From NCBI GenBank assembly GCA_002633005.1, contig NMRA01000025.1, positions 1,250,878-1,314,877 of the forward strand: DNA of 64,000 nucleotides, read 5' to 3'. Below the pieces are notes generated by a model, which did no database searches, was not told where the DNA came from, and saw only the letters and a program-made list of their open reading frames with translations. The DNA comes from Phoronis australis (taxonomy: Eukaryota; Phoronida; Phoronidae). Positions 10,780 through 22,700 of this stretch are shown here, piece by piece. Each line of letters begins with the position of its first letter. Positions within the stretch are counted from its first letter, which is position 1. The position numbers were made by a program, and so were the translations under genes.

Positions 10780-11673
10780 ATGATCGCGCAACAAACAACT
10801 CTGACTGAACCAGGCAACGTTGCAGAGTTTCGCATAGCCTTGCCTTTAAGTACGGAAGAATACCAGCGCGGTCAGTTGTATTGTATCGCAGAAGCCAGCA
10901 AAAATGAGACGGGTGGAGGGGAGGGCGTGGAGGTACTGAAAAGTGAGGATTTTGATGAAACCAAAAACGTTCCTCCGTGGCCCCTACTCGGCGGCCGGTA
11001 CACGGAGGGACAATACACATACAAAGTATATAAACTTTACAACAAAGTACCTGCAATCATACGCATGTTGGCGCCAAGAGGTGCTCTCGAGATACACGAG
11101 GAGGCGTGGAACGCTTATCCGTTTTGTAGAACGTTGATGACCAACCCAGTATATAAATCGGATGAGTTTTATATTCTGGTAGAGAGTTTGCATCTTTCAG
11201 ATAAAGGTGAAACGGAGAATCCTCATCAACTTACAGGACAACGTATGAGCATGCGCCAAATCATTGACATCGATATTGCAAAGGAGGAAAGATATCCTTC
11301 AAAACAAGACTATGACCCGACTTCATTTAGGTCTGAAATTACAGGTCGTGGGCCGTTGTTGGACAATTGGCAACAAAGTAGCTCCCCTGTGATGTGTTGT
11401 TATAAACTTGTTAGCGTATGCTTTAAGAAATTTCTCATACAGAATAAAATCGAATCGGTCATCCTTAAGATCTACCGCCAACTCTTCGCGAAATTTCACC
11501 GCCAGCTGTTCTGTACTATAGACCAGTGGCACGGGCTGAGCATGGACGACATTCGTCAACTTGAAGAATCCACAAAGGAAGAACTTGAACAAGCTATAAA
11601 GACCGGGAAGGTGAAAGGCACAAAGATTGAAAAGGAGGGGGAAGAGGACCAACCTACTGGCACCCCATTATGA
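10780..11673 (+). CDS. Intronless phosphatidylinositol transfer protein (PITP class I-like)
   Basis: A single uninterrupted 297-codon frame matches PITP alpha/beta-type proteins (about 270 aa) over nearly the whole length. These proteins carry PI and PC between membranes in the cytosol. Landmarks are EYQRGQLYCIAEASKNETGG, GEGVEV, QYTYKVYKL, VRML-like RMLAPRGALEIHEEAWNAYP, GRGPL, FHRQLFC and DDIRQLEE. Residues equivalent to the PI-contacting Thr59, Lys61, Asn90 and Glu248 of mammalian PITP appear kept (Thr80, Lys82, Asn122, Glu262 here). A short insertion (about residues 64-74) precedes QYTYK. Animal PITP genes are normally multi-exon, so absence of introns suggests a retrocopy. No poly-A tract or target duplication remains. 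The open frame argues for selection or recent origin. The start codon is the first ATG; an alternative start is possible. Confidence 0.8.
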   Translation: MIAQQTTLTEPGNVAEFRIALPLSTEEYQRGQLYCIAEASKNETGGGEGVEVLKSEDFDETKNVPPWPLLGGRYTEGQYTYKVYKLYNKVPAIIRMLAPRGALEIHEEAWNAYPFCRTLMTNPVYKSDEFYILVESLHLSDKGETENPHQLTGQRMSMRQIIDIDIAKEERYPSKQDYDPTSFRSEITGRGPLLDNWQQSSSPVMCCYKLVSVCFKKFLIQNKIESVILKIYRQLFAKFHRQLFCTIDQWHGLSMDDIRQLEESTKEELEQAIKTGKVKGTKIEKEGEEDQPTGTPL

Positions 11674-12893
11674 AGGTGGTGGAGAGGGTCGTCTGCTCTT
11701 TTTTCATTGAGAGACATTCAAACGTTCGTGTTTGTGTATTAGATCTAAAACGGTTTCACAACAGAGCTTTTATTTTCATAGAAACGAAAGTAAGCAGGTA
11801 CATATTTACCATGGAAGGTAATTTGCCCCCAACGTCTGATCTGTTCTGGGTACTTTTTGTTGAATTAAGTGGAGTAACTGGTTTGAGCTAAGATGTTGCC
11901 TGATTATTTTCTCACATTTACGCAAAACGAATTTCACCGTAGTGTTTACTGTAAAAGGTCCACTCAAGTATGCATATGCAAGCAAACGTGCAACGCCACC
12001 TTTCAAAGGCTGAAAATATTGCTTTCCCGCACCACTAAATTCCAGTTTCCAAAGCCCATTCCCGCACCAGCTGACACCAAACCCGTGGTACATATACCCA
12101 CACTTCTGAGCTACTCAGTGAAACAACTTTAACCCCGGGGACCAGTTTCTGTGGCCGAACCTCTACTCCATGATGTTCATATGTAATGTAGAATGGTAGC
12201 AACAACAGTGCCTGTGAAAATACTTAAAATCTGCGTTAAGATCTTGTTTAGTTTTCGGAAAATAATAATCAAATTTATCACATCAAAGAAGTAAGGGCAA
12301 GAATCTTCAGGAACTGGTATTTTAGTATTCCCAGATTCAAGTGTTTGAAGCTTTCGTGTATTGCTATCGTCAGCGATGAACGTCGTCTACGGTCAATCAG
12401 AGCGCCGATGGGGATATTTCATCACTAAGCCTCAAATGGCTAAACCGATCAGCGCTATCTTTAGGCTTGGGGATGAGGCTGCATGGGGTAGTTAACCTCT
12501 GCCGTTACCGGTGTCACGAAGAAGTTGTTGTCAAACAAATTTTCTCAATAACAAAATTACGTTCTCTGTTTCATTCCACAATTAAAAGTGGAAGTGATAG
12601 AAATTTAAGAACCTACATGTGAACATGCTCCTACATATTATATAAACAACATTTATTCTGACAAGCAGAAACAACAAAGAACACAAAACAGTCACTTTGT
12701 TCTTGAAGCAAAATCAGTGAGCCAACATAATATTGCTATAAAACAGTGAATTACATCTCAGTTATAGCTTATAGAAACTCCAGGTACACGCAAATAGATG
12801 ACATACCAAAGCTGACTGTTGGGTTCAGCCTCTGAGTGCTAGTTGCGTTGCGTAATTTTCACTAACAAATTACGAGTCAGGAATGAATTAAGA

Positions 12894-12925
<32 letters not shown>

Positions 12926-13776
12926 ATGGATGGATGGATGGATGGATCGATTGATGATACGTTAATTTGCCAAGTAGCTATAATTAGAACAAAATAATCC
13001 AAAAGTAAATTGTACATTGTGCGACCTGCTGGCTCATAGAAAGCTGGACGTCAAAAACAGAGGCTACTCCTTCATGGGTACATGTAACTGACATTTCGCA
13101 TAGTACCACACTGTGATTACGTGAAGATGCAAAAACACAAAAATTTACAATCAAAATCAGACTAACTGCACATTATACGTGCTGGTGGAATGGTTATCGT
13201 AGCTAAGGAAGGGCTTTTACTAAAATGATAATCACTGACTGGGATGAAGCAGACAATTACGTGTGTTAGGGTTTGTCGTCCATGTGACACGCCTCTAAGC
13301 ACATTTACGTAACCTATCAAGTCCTGGGCTGTCACTGGACGATCAATGTACACGTGACCTATCAACAGGTTCGTGTGTACGGTATCCCCAAAATGACCAC
13401 AAAATTAATTAATTAAAGTGGCCCAATGCACTGCTAGTTCTCTCAAAACCTTCGAATGATCCACAGAGCGAACACTTATCCTAAACTAGGTATCTCTGTT
13501 CTAACTGAACACAATTTACATTGAAGAAACCTCAGAAACGAACTATACATTCTGTCAAATATTCTACGCCTAGTCGTATCAACTTAGTTGGAGCATCTTC
13601 GATATCTGGGTTGGAGCTACACAACTGCCTGTGTTTGGAGCTAGAACCCAATGCGTATTATTTTTTGCAATATGAATCAGCTGTGGCTCTTCTTAAATGA
13701 CAAAACAAACTTTGGGATTCCACGAATAAAAAATACAAAATGACTGTTTCGCGGTATTCATAATTATTTAGAATAC
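11674..13776. other. No gene recognised; microsatellite inside
   Basis: Downstream of the PITP copy and downstream of the minus-strand receptor gene. It probably includes that gene's 3' untranslated region. A TTTATT at 12652-12657 would be AATAAA on the minus strand, but I cannot show that it is used. Confidence 0.35.
12894..12949. repeat. (GGAT)n microsatellite
   Basis: About 13 nearly perfect copies of the tetranucleotide GGAT. Confidence 0.97.
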
Positions 13777-16700
13777 TTAAGGACGTATTCCTTCTATAAT
13801 GGTCTGTAACTGATTTCGAGTCTCGCAGCTCAGGTTCAGTTTCGCCAGTGCTTCTTGAAAGTTACTCAACATTTTATCAGGATTTCGTTGTTTCCAATCC
13901 TCACAAAGATGTATTACAACTTCCTCCTTCTCATTAGGGTGCCTGAAAAAGATAAGTTGAAGACCCAATGACCATTTCAGAGAGTCGGAACTCAAGAACC
14001 ATTTGAGATTAGAAAATATTAAGCTATGTATCCGTATGTTCACCGGCTCGGGAATGAACATGAGACTATCAAGACATTTTTAATTTACAAAAATGGCGTA
14101 AGAGTTCTGAAATAGTTGAAACCAGACTTACTTTGTCGGTCCTTGCAATTTCTAAAAAATTGAAGCTGAGTATCTAAACAGTTTCTCTATAGATAGGAAA
14201 ACAATTGTAGTTAGAGACGAAATCTGAAAACATATCTTTGGTAAGTAATCGCCTTTTCCAAAACTATGTTCAGTCGTTAACTTGTATAACTGGCCTGCCT
14301 GCTGTTTCAATTTTAACGTGCTAAGTTCAAACACTGCGTTATTCAGCTTTCTTCACGTAAATTGTAGAGGAAATTGGCAGCCTTGTAAGTCCAGTCACCA
14401 CACGGTAGTTCTCAGGACGATCTCAACATTGGAAAAATGGCTGAGTTGCATTGGGAGACTTGTTTTTGTCTTAAGTTGCCCTCCGTTTCCCAGAAGACGT
14501 TAATATGTGCTCAGACATTGTGAGAACAAGTTTATTGGGACAGTGCCCGTGGCGCCAGTATCCTGCCAGCTTAGGGAGGTAACACAAGACCATGCACCAA
14601 GGCTGGCGTTTCATGAGTATCCTGGCAACTTCATTTAGTGCACACCATCAATACGTCATTAGTTAGAGTCGACAATGTTGAATTATGGGAGAAATTTTTC
14701 ATGAAATCACTATTCACTTTCAATAAGTCGATGGTTCTACCCACAAGTGAGGGGTTTCACTTGAAACACATATCCAAAATACAAACTTTTACTCTCAGTT
14801 CAAAAGAATTTCCATCATACAAGAAACTTTAGGCTTCTAGTTTAGTTCAAACATCCCTGACAAATCTTGTGACACCCTTTCGACAAGCCCAATAGAGGGG
14901 TGTGAAATTTCTTTGACCATAAAGGTAATGCAAATTTTTCACCATTAGTCAAATTTTCACTTTTCATTTTGAAATGTGCAGAATGCCTTATGACAATGAA
15001 GGCCTAGGAGAAGCAGAGACACGTAACCCAAGTAATTTGCAGCGTCATGGGCAAAACATTTGTGACTAGGGGGCGCTTAAATGGAAACGATCTCGGGAAA
15101 ACGTAATTTGACGATGTTAAAATGCCTGTGTCCGGCTCAACATTTTCCCATCCTTCGGGACTGCACAGTGTGTGAAAGCTTGCGTCACTAAAACGCGACG
15201 CGATTCTTTGGAGTATGTTAATCAGTGCTTCTAGATGACAACGTCTTCCTAAACATCCAGTTCTTGAAATAGCAAGGGGGTAAAAAATCCAAGCAACAAT
15301 AGTGTTTAGGGCAGCAGCTATCCGCCCGTTCCCAACACGATTTATCAAGATTCATATAGGACTCATAACTACTTTGGAATGGCGGCCTACTGTATAGCAA
15401 GAGTACATGAAGCAATCATTGCACGATTTACCTTTTTTCCACTCCATTTATCTCTCCCTCTTCAAAGCCCAAATTATTTCCAAATGACCTTATATCGGTT
15501 ATCAACATTTTTCTGGCGAGAACGTCGACTAAGGTTGACCAATCGGCATCTGTCACGTCTTCAATAGGTATCGATGCTGCTATCTGCCAATTGCAAAGTA
15601 ATGTATTAAATCTCAGATTTTAATCTATTAAAACAGGCGCACAATGTTGCATTATCTGAAAATCTTGTATATGGCTGATTCATTTATTGATAAACTATAC
15701 CAAATGACAATACAAACTGTGAAGTTAATGACGACGCATGGTCACAGCAGCGACGCTGATGACTATGGTGACGTCATTGCAATAATGATGACACTGAAAT
15801 GACCTTTGACAGCCAAGAGCCGATGCGTGCGCATCCCAAAGCATAGGCTTGTGAGATGAGTCGATCAGTCTAGAGCCAAGGAACGGTCGCATAAGCGATC
15901 GTCCTCTTGGTAACCTGGCAGCTGGTATTGAATAGACGATATCTGTTTACTTGTACATGTCAGTGAAATTTTGTCACTTTAAATTGTAACAAACTTGAAG
16001 TGATCTCTCCAGTTCGTTTGTCTACATCAACTGGAGGTGCTGCTTTGGATGACCTGGCGATATCCCACAATCCTTCATGTACATGACGTATCATGCTATC
16101 CCCAAAAAGGTCGACGGTACCACGTCACATCAATAAAGATTGATGAATGTAAAAAGACGCACTTGCTGTCTAAACTTACTGGTTGTGGGTCTATTTTGAT
16201 GTCATCCAGGCTGAACAACAAGTAAAATGAAGTTGACTTCGACTCTTCCTGACCATCGCCATTTTCGGAGAGAGATGTTGCTTTGATAGTGAGTTCAGTC
16301 TCAAAGTACTTCTCGGCGCTGTTGCTCTGCAGGAACCATTCGGCAACATCCACTGGTTTAATCTTACCAGCAAAATCTGCTGCGTCTATGCACTGAAAAA
16401 CGAAGGTAGTTGTAGTAGACTGATTCTTTGAAATCACGACAGAAGTTGGAGTATTCACTGTTCATGAAAATGGACTAACTGGTGAAAATTTCTGACACAA
16501 CTCGCAATATTAAGTCAATCAAAGTTAGCTCATTGGGTTAATGTAACAGAGAGATAAAAATGTTGATGATGAAATTCATTGACAGCAAAAGTTGATACTA
16601 AACAATTATCTTGCTCTTTGCTTATAAAGCATGGTCAGTGAACAAGACACTAAATATTATGAAGATGGTGAAATACATGTTGTTTTGTGTATGTGACGTA

Positions 16701-19700
16701 TCATGTAATGATTCCTTAGGATCAAACCGAAATATTCAGCAGTTTTGTATGAGAATGCATTTCATCATCAGAAAAAATGTTGTTTCTTTCATTCTGACGT
16801 CACATACAGTGCTAAACTAAGAAGCCTAGGACCAGATTTACGTTTTGTGGGATCCCATTACAGTTAGGTCAGGACTCCAGATATTAAATTTTTTAGGTAC
16901 ACATTGTCTACACCATCTATATGTAGGGAAATATTTTGGAAGTCCTTGGAAATTTGATAAACGCAGATTGCCAGAACTAAAACATTCAAATTTTCAAAAT
17001 TCATGTTCAATGGATAACTTTAGAGAACGTAACGCAGTTTGCTGAAGTTTTGATGCTGTTCATAAATTCATACAAAAATATCTCCACCTTATATCGAGTG
17101 GTTTCTTTGTGGAGTGCCCACGATGATGTCATCAATTACCGCTTTGTTTCCGTATTTTGAAATGACAATAGGGAACATGACACCAACTGCTGCTCTTTTA
17201 TTGTTTTATTTTGCAATAATACATCTTGCTCTCGGAGGGGCACCCCAATGCACTTCACCTGTTTTCATGCAATAACATATGCTATCATTTTCGTGAGTCT
17301 TCTTTCAGAAGAGGGCTCCGATGATGGAACCAAATATCACTCTTTCTTGTTTTTTTATTAGAGTAAACCTTTTTACATTAAGGAACCCCAGTCGTGACGT
17401 AAACTTCCTATCTTGTATTTTTTGGAATTGTAAACGTTTCGTCTTAAGGGAGCCCGCTGATGGAATGGAGGGGGTATCCTGATGGAATAAACTGTTGTTC
17501 TTTGTCATGTGAAAGGTGTTTCTCGTTTAGAAGGAAACATTTTGAACTTTTTTCTTATTCATTGGCCCCACTCCGAGGGGGCCGACTGATTGCTCCAGCA
17601 TTGAAGATGCCACTCGGTGATGGAATTGATTATTATATATCTATTTCAACATTTAAGGCTTGGCCCGCATGTTACATAAAATTTTACAGGATAACGTTGA
17701 GCAGCTTTTCCCTGAGGGCAGTGGAGTGAAATACAAATTTCGCTAGATTAATCTGAGCAATAGGCTCAGACATTTTCGTTAGCTTAATTACAAATTTATG
17801 TTTATTTGGTTCACGCCAGCACCACTCAGGCATAAATGCAGTTCTCAGAGAGCAGTAGTTTTTACAAACACATATGAAATGGTATACATCTTCAATTAGG
17901 GATACACAGAAACAACACACGTGGTATTTTTGGTCCACAGGAGCATGTCTACCTTTTTCTGTCATCACGTTATGGTTGGAGCAACGTAATTTAGCTATAG
18001 CTGCTAAAAGGATATATGGGATATCACGCAACAGATATGATCACATTTCAAAATCAATTTTAAATGAGGAATATGTATTAAGTTTTGAGCTGTTCTCCAC
18101 AGCAAAGTTCCAGTCTTGTAAAAAACAATCTTGAATTCGCTGCTCAAAAATGACAAGAACAGATGCTTTGCAGCCAATTCCCTTACTGTACCATACAAAT
18201 CCAAAACTACATCTTATGCAGCAAATTCCTAACAGGTGAAGCCCATTTTTTCCTACTAGCCTCATCCAATGTGACAAGCTTGTCATAGGCGGATTTTGGA
18301 TTTCGATGTACAGGCATTTTTAACAATTTAAACCAATACTTGATCAGTTTAACAAAAAGCTTTACATAAATTGGATACCTTCCCAGTTCTCCCAGGACAA
18401 TATGATTTGGACAGTAACTTCCAACCCCTAGCAGTTGCTTAAAGAATTTCAATTTGGACGCGCTCGATACTAGAATATTCTTTAAATCCCCAAACCTCAA
18501 TTCCATAGCTAATGATTGGGTATACCATTATCAAAAATCTCGAGCGCAATTTTCGGTGAAAATCGTCCACATTTTTACTGAAAACGTTTAATTGAAAAAA
18601 TTGCTTTCTGTACCTGGTGAGAAAGTTTCTGTAGCCACTCAGTGATGGAATTAATTATTCGGTGGTTTGGTTCCAATTAAACATAACTCTACTTGCTACC
18701 TCAGTCGTGGTTCATAACAACATTGGAAAACCATCTTTTCACAGAAAATTTCCGGAGACCTTATCTGTCAAACGGATATCTTTCATAGGACCTGTTTTTT
18801 TAAGATTCCTCCAAATAATGTCATATTTCTTCGGTTTCCACACTTGTGTTGATACTCGTAAAGTGTATGTTATTGTAGTTTAGCCTGAGCGCGTATTTCG
18901 GCCTAAGCGCCTATATCTGAAGCAGTGTTTTTTTAAATATTTTTGCGCTTCAATTTTCATCGCGCAAAGACGCAAACGCCAAATCGTTATTTATATACAC
19001 ACGTACATATTTAAAATATTACTTTTTGTGCATTATTAATACATTTCAGGTAAGAATAATTAATTTTCACTTAATAAATCTTCTTTTTTGTTTCTTGGTT
19101 ACGCGTACAAATCGAACTCGGATTCAAGTGCAAGTTTACTTAGAGTCGTACAGGCTTAAAAACGTCGTTCTAATTGCACCTAATAAAGACATGATCGTTG
19201 TTAATTTTATGTGAGACACCAATAATTTTTATTCCAGTTTGATAGTGTTTTAAAGGAAATAAAAAAAAATTCTAACTGATTTCACACGTGAACATTGCAA
19301 ATAAATGAAGCGAAAGGGGGGATCGAGGCAATACGTTAGGCATTCGTTTAAAGTCCTATCAGATTATGTATGGGTCAAAAACCACAGCAAATATGAGAAA
19401 AACATACCTGTTCAAGTGGCAATGAACTGGTAATAGAGTCGAAGTTCTTGGGACGAAGGGTAAAGAGAAACTTTGTTTCCGGAGTCACTCTGTTTGGGAG
19501 TCGTAGTTCCTTTTTATCGTCTTGTACGTAGCCATCGATTCTCATTTCGTTGTTAAATTTCTGGTGGAATTATTTGAAATTACACAACAGCAATTTATGT
19601 TTCAATATCCGTAGTGAGCAGCAATGTGGTTTAAAAAAACACGATAGTCGTAAATCTGAAATCCAAAACTAACTTAAGGGACATTTAGGCAAAGGAAATC

Positions 19701-22700
19701 TTTTCAATAATAATCTTTTGATGTTGACCAAAAATATTTAACACTATGAACCACGCTACTTAAAATAAACATACAAATTCCGAAGCACATCGTGTGTTTC
19801 GTACATCGTTCATCCAAGTGACAACAGTACTTCACAGGTGACCACTAACAATTAAATTTCGCTTCCGTGCATATCGTATACGAATCTACGTGTGTTGAAA
19901 TTCAGCACTGCAAAAAGAAATAGTTCAAAAACATGAACAAGCATTCACTAAGACTTCAAAATACAATAGGAACTCATTTGTAGTTCATTTCTCGCTTTGC
20001 AGTGGTTAAAATTATTGCTGGTGAAACAAGTAGCTAGCAAAAGTAGAACGAGTTGACTATTGCCGTTTCCTATTTTGTATCGGGTCACCTACCTGCCGGT
20101 ATAAAAGTGAGTAGAATTTAGTAACTCGCTAAAAAGTAAAAATTTGCGAGATTTCGTGAGATATTGCCGTGTATTTTAACTGAGAACACGTGATTTTGGC
20201 TAGATTTTAGTGAGGTCCAAGAGTTACTGAACTCTACCCTGGCCTCTGCTTGTTCCATACTCGCATTAGAACATAATTCGGGGCTTGGTAAGAGATTTTT
20301 CACTGCCGAGACCAAATCTAACCATTTCGCTTAGAACGGCTGGTCGTTTTGTTCGAATTGTTCTTCCAAGTTCAGAAATCCCTACTAGTCTAGAAAATAG
20401 GTGATGTGGGTTCATTGTACATTTAACAAGGAGTCCTATAATATTACCCTTTCATATTCTTTGATGTTCTGAACCAGGTAGTCGCTCAGGTACACTCGCA
20501 GTCTCACAAGAGGTATTCCGAGTTTGCCGGTGTAAAGTTTTTTGTAAATTCTGGCTTCGACACTGATATCTCTGACAACTGCACTGACCACAAAAAGACT
20601 GAAGTGCTTCGTATATATGGAAACAAAGCCCTTCGCGTCGACTTCGTAATACATCTCCTGAGGAATGTTGTTTTCCTTCGATTTCCTAGGAATTTCCGTT
20701 AAGTTAGAAGGCTGTTTGAATGACGGGCAGTAGTATACTTTAATAGTGTTTGCCGCATCTTCATCTACAACGCATTGTTCGAGTTGCAACATAACGTGCT
20801 TCTTGAATTGTTTTTCTTTGTGAACATCGAACTGAAATATCGCAGCAACCAGCTTTTCCTTTTCACCTTTAAAATTGGCCACGAAATCTTGGACGTTAGC
20901 AACAGGAAACCCCTTAACACCATACACTTCTCTGGGTGGAATTGCCTCACGCGGAATCAGTAATGTCGCACTGGGGGACACTGCCAAAGTGCCTCCTTCT
21001 TCATCGTATTGATAAAATTCGTTTGGTGAGTGTTCGTCGATATCAGCGCCTTTAGGCCAGTTGCATTGCGTTGAAGCTGGCAGTTGAACATGGGGTGTCA
21101 GCAGATCAGTTGTGCTTGAATAAATGTTCCTTCTAGCATGAACTAATGCTTTTGCATTCTTTTCAAGGAGAGGCATTTCGACAGCAGTTCCAGAGCCACT
21201 TCCCACATGGTTGTCTATGTTGATGTCGTTAGTGTGAACCGCCGTAATTACCGGTTCGAGCAATGGATGGTCTGCATTTATTATAAATGTACGTTTCCGA
21301 CGCTCTTGAAACCGACCTTTACGTTTTTTTATAAGGATGAATGTCACCTGCAATATTACAAAGCAAGCACTTTGAGTCAGAAATGAGCTTCACAATAGAA
21401 GTGAGTTTCACAAGTATATTGTTCATTAAAACCAATAACAACGCGAGTTGACCTTATTTGTCAGAAAGAAACATCATAGCAATTATCATAACAAATTGTT
21501 TTCGAGGATTGCTTTGGTATCATAGCAACAGGAAACGCGGACAACCAAGTGAGTTTAGAATGAAGAACCATGAACGCATTATATAAATGCAAAAATAAAT
21601 GTTTTGCAGAATTTTATCGCAATGTTAATTGGTATTATACACCGGTGAACGTAAAACGACGCCAAAAGTCACACAGAAAAGTGAGATTGTCCCTCCTCCA
21701 TCTCTCAGCCATTCTCTCTCCTCATCTTTCTCAAACGCATGAACCATGACTTACGGTAATACTTACGAATATTAGAACGGCTGTACATGTCCCGAACAGG
21801 CAAGAGAGAGCAGTAGCAGTAACTTCCTTGCCTTGGCGTGTTTCGTGGCCTGCTACAAAGTGTCCAAAATGTTGGGTGTGGAAAACAAAGTTACAAGAAA
21901 AACAACGGTTTCACCTGTTCAAGACTTTATAAAGGTTCCTGCGGGCTCCGCCAGGGTTTCATTTTGTGTTTCCCAGAATGTTGTGTTTTTATAGCTGTGA
22001 TAAGTATCGTCAGAGTAAGTGAACATTTTCAATTTTTCATATTATATTGTAATCACTGCATGCAACGCCTTTAAGCATTAAAAATTAATTTCATCATCTA
22101 TAATAAGACGCAGTCTTAAGTATCCCATTATCACGGTCGCCGAAAAATTAATCGATATTTTCAAAGTCTACACAAACTGACATTGCGCTGATATGGTTAT
22201 GGTATATTCCTATGGGTGGAAAGAGTGTTCCAGAAATTACTAACGATACTTTCTTTGAAAAGACTCTCTCATTATTATTTCCATGGGCCTCGGAAGACAA
22301 TATGTAATAACGTAGGCGGATTCAAAGATGTCCAGGGCCCCCCTGCAGACACGGAACTTTGACTTCGAAATTTGTGCACCCCNNNNNNNNNNNNNNNNNN
22401 NNNNNNNNNNNNNNNNNNNNNNNNNNNNNNNNNNNNNNNNNNNNNNNNNNNNNNNNNNNNNNNNNNNNNNNNNNNNNNNNNNNNNNNNNCCCCCCCACAC
22501 ACACACACACACACACACAACCTCCTTACGACAACCTAGATCGATCCACCAGTATATAAAGGGCTTTACTAATAGCACCGCTAAATGCACAACCAAAAAA
22601 ATCGTGCATGACTAAACCAAAGGGATAACCAAAGTCATCATGCGCGCACCCGGGGGGTGGGGCTCCGGAGGCTCGAACGCACCCCCTCCATTTGGCAAAG

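Noticed and set aside
16393-16457. Extending the UPA exon upstream to an AG at 16458
   Set aside because: That border needs a phase-1 partner that does not exist. The stronger TTTTTCAG acceptor before 16392 joins exon 19408 in phase 0 and keeps the frame.
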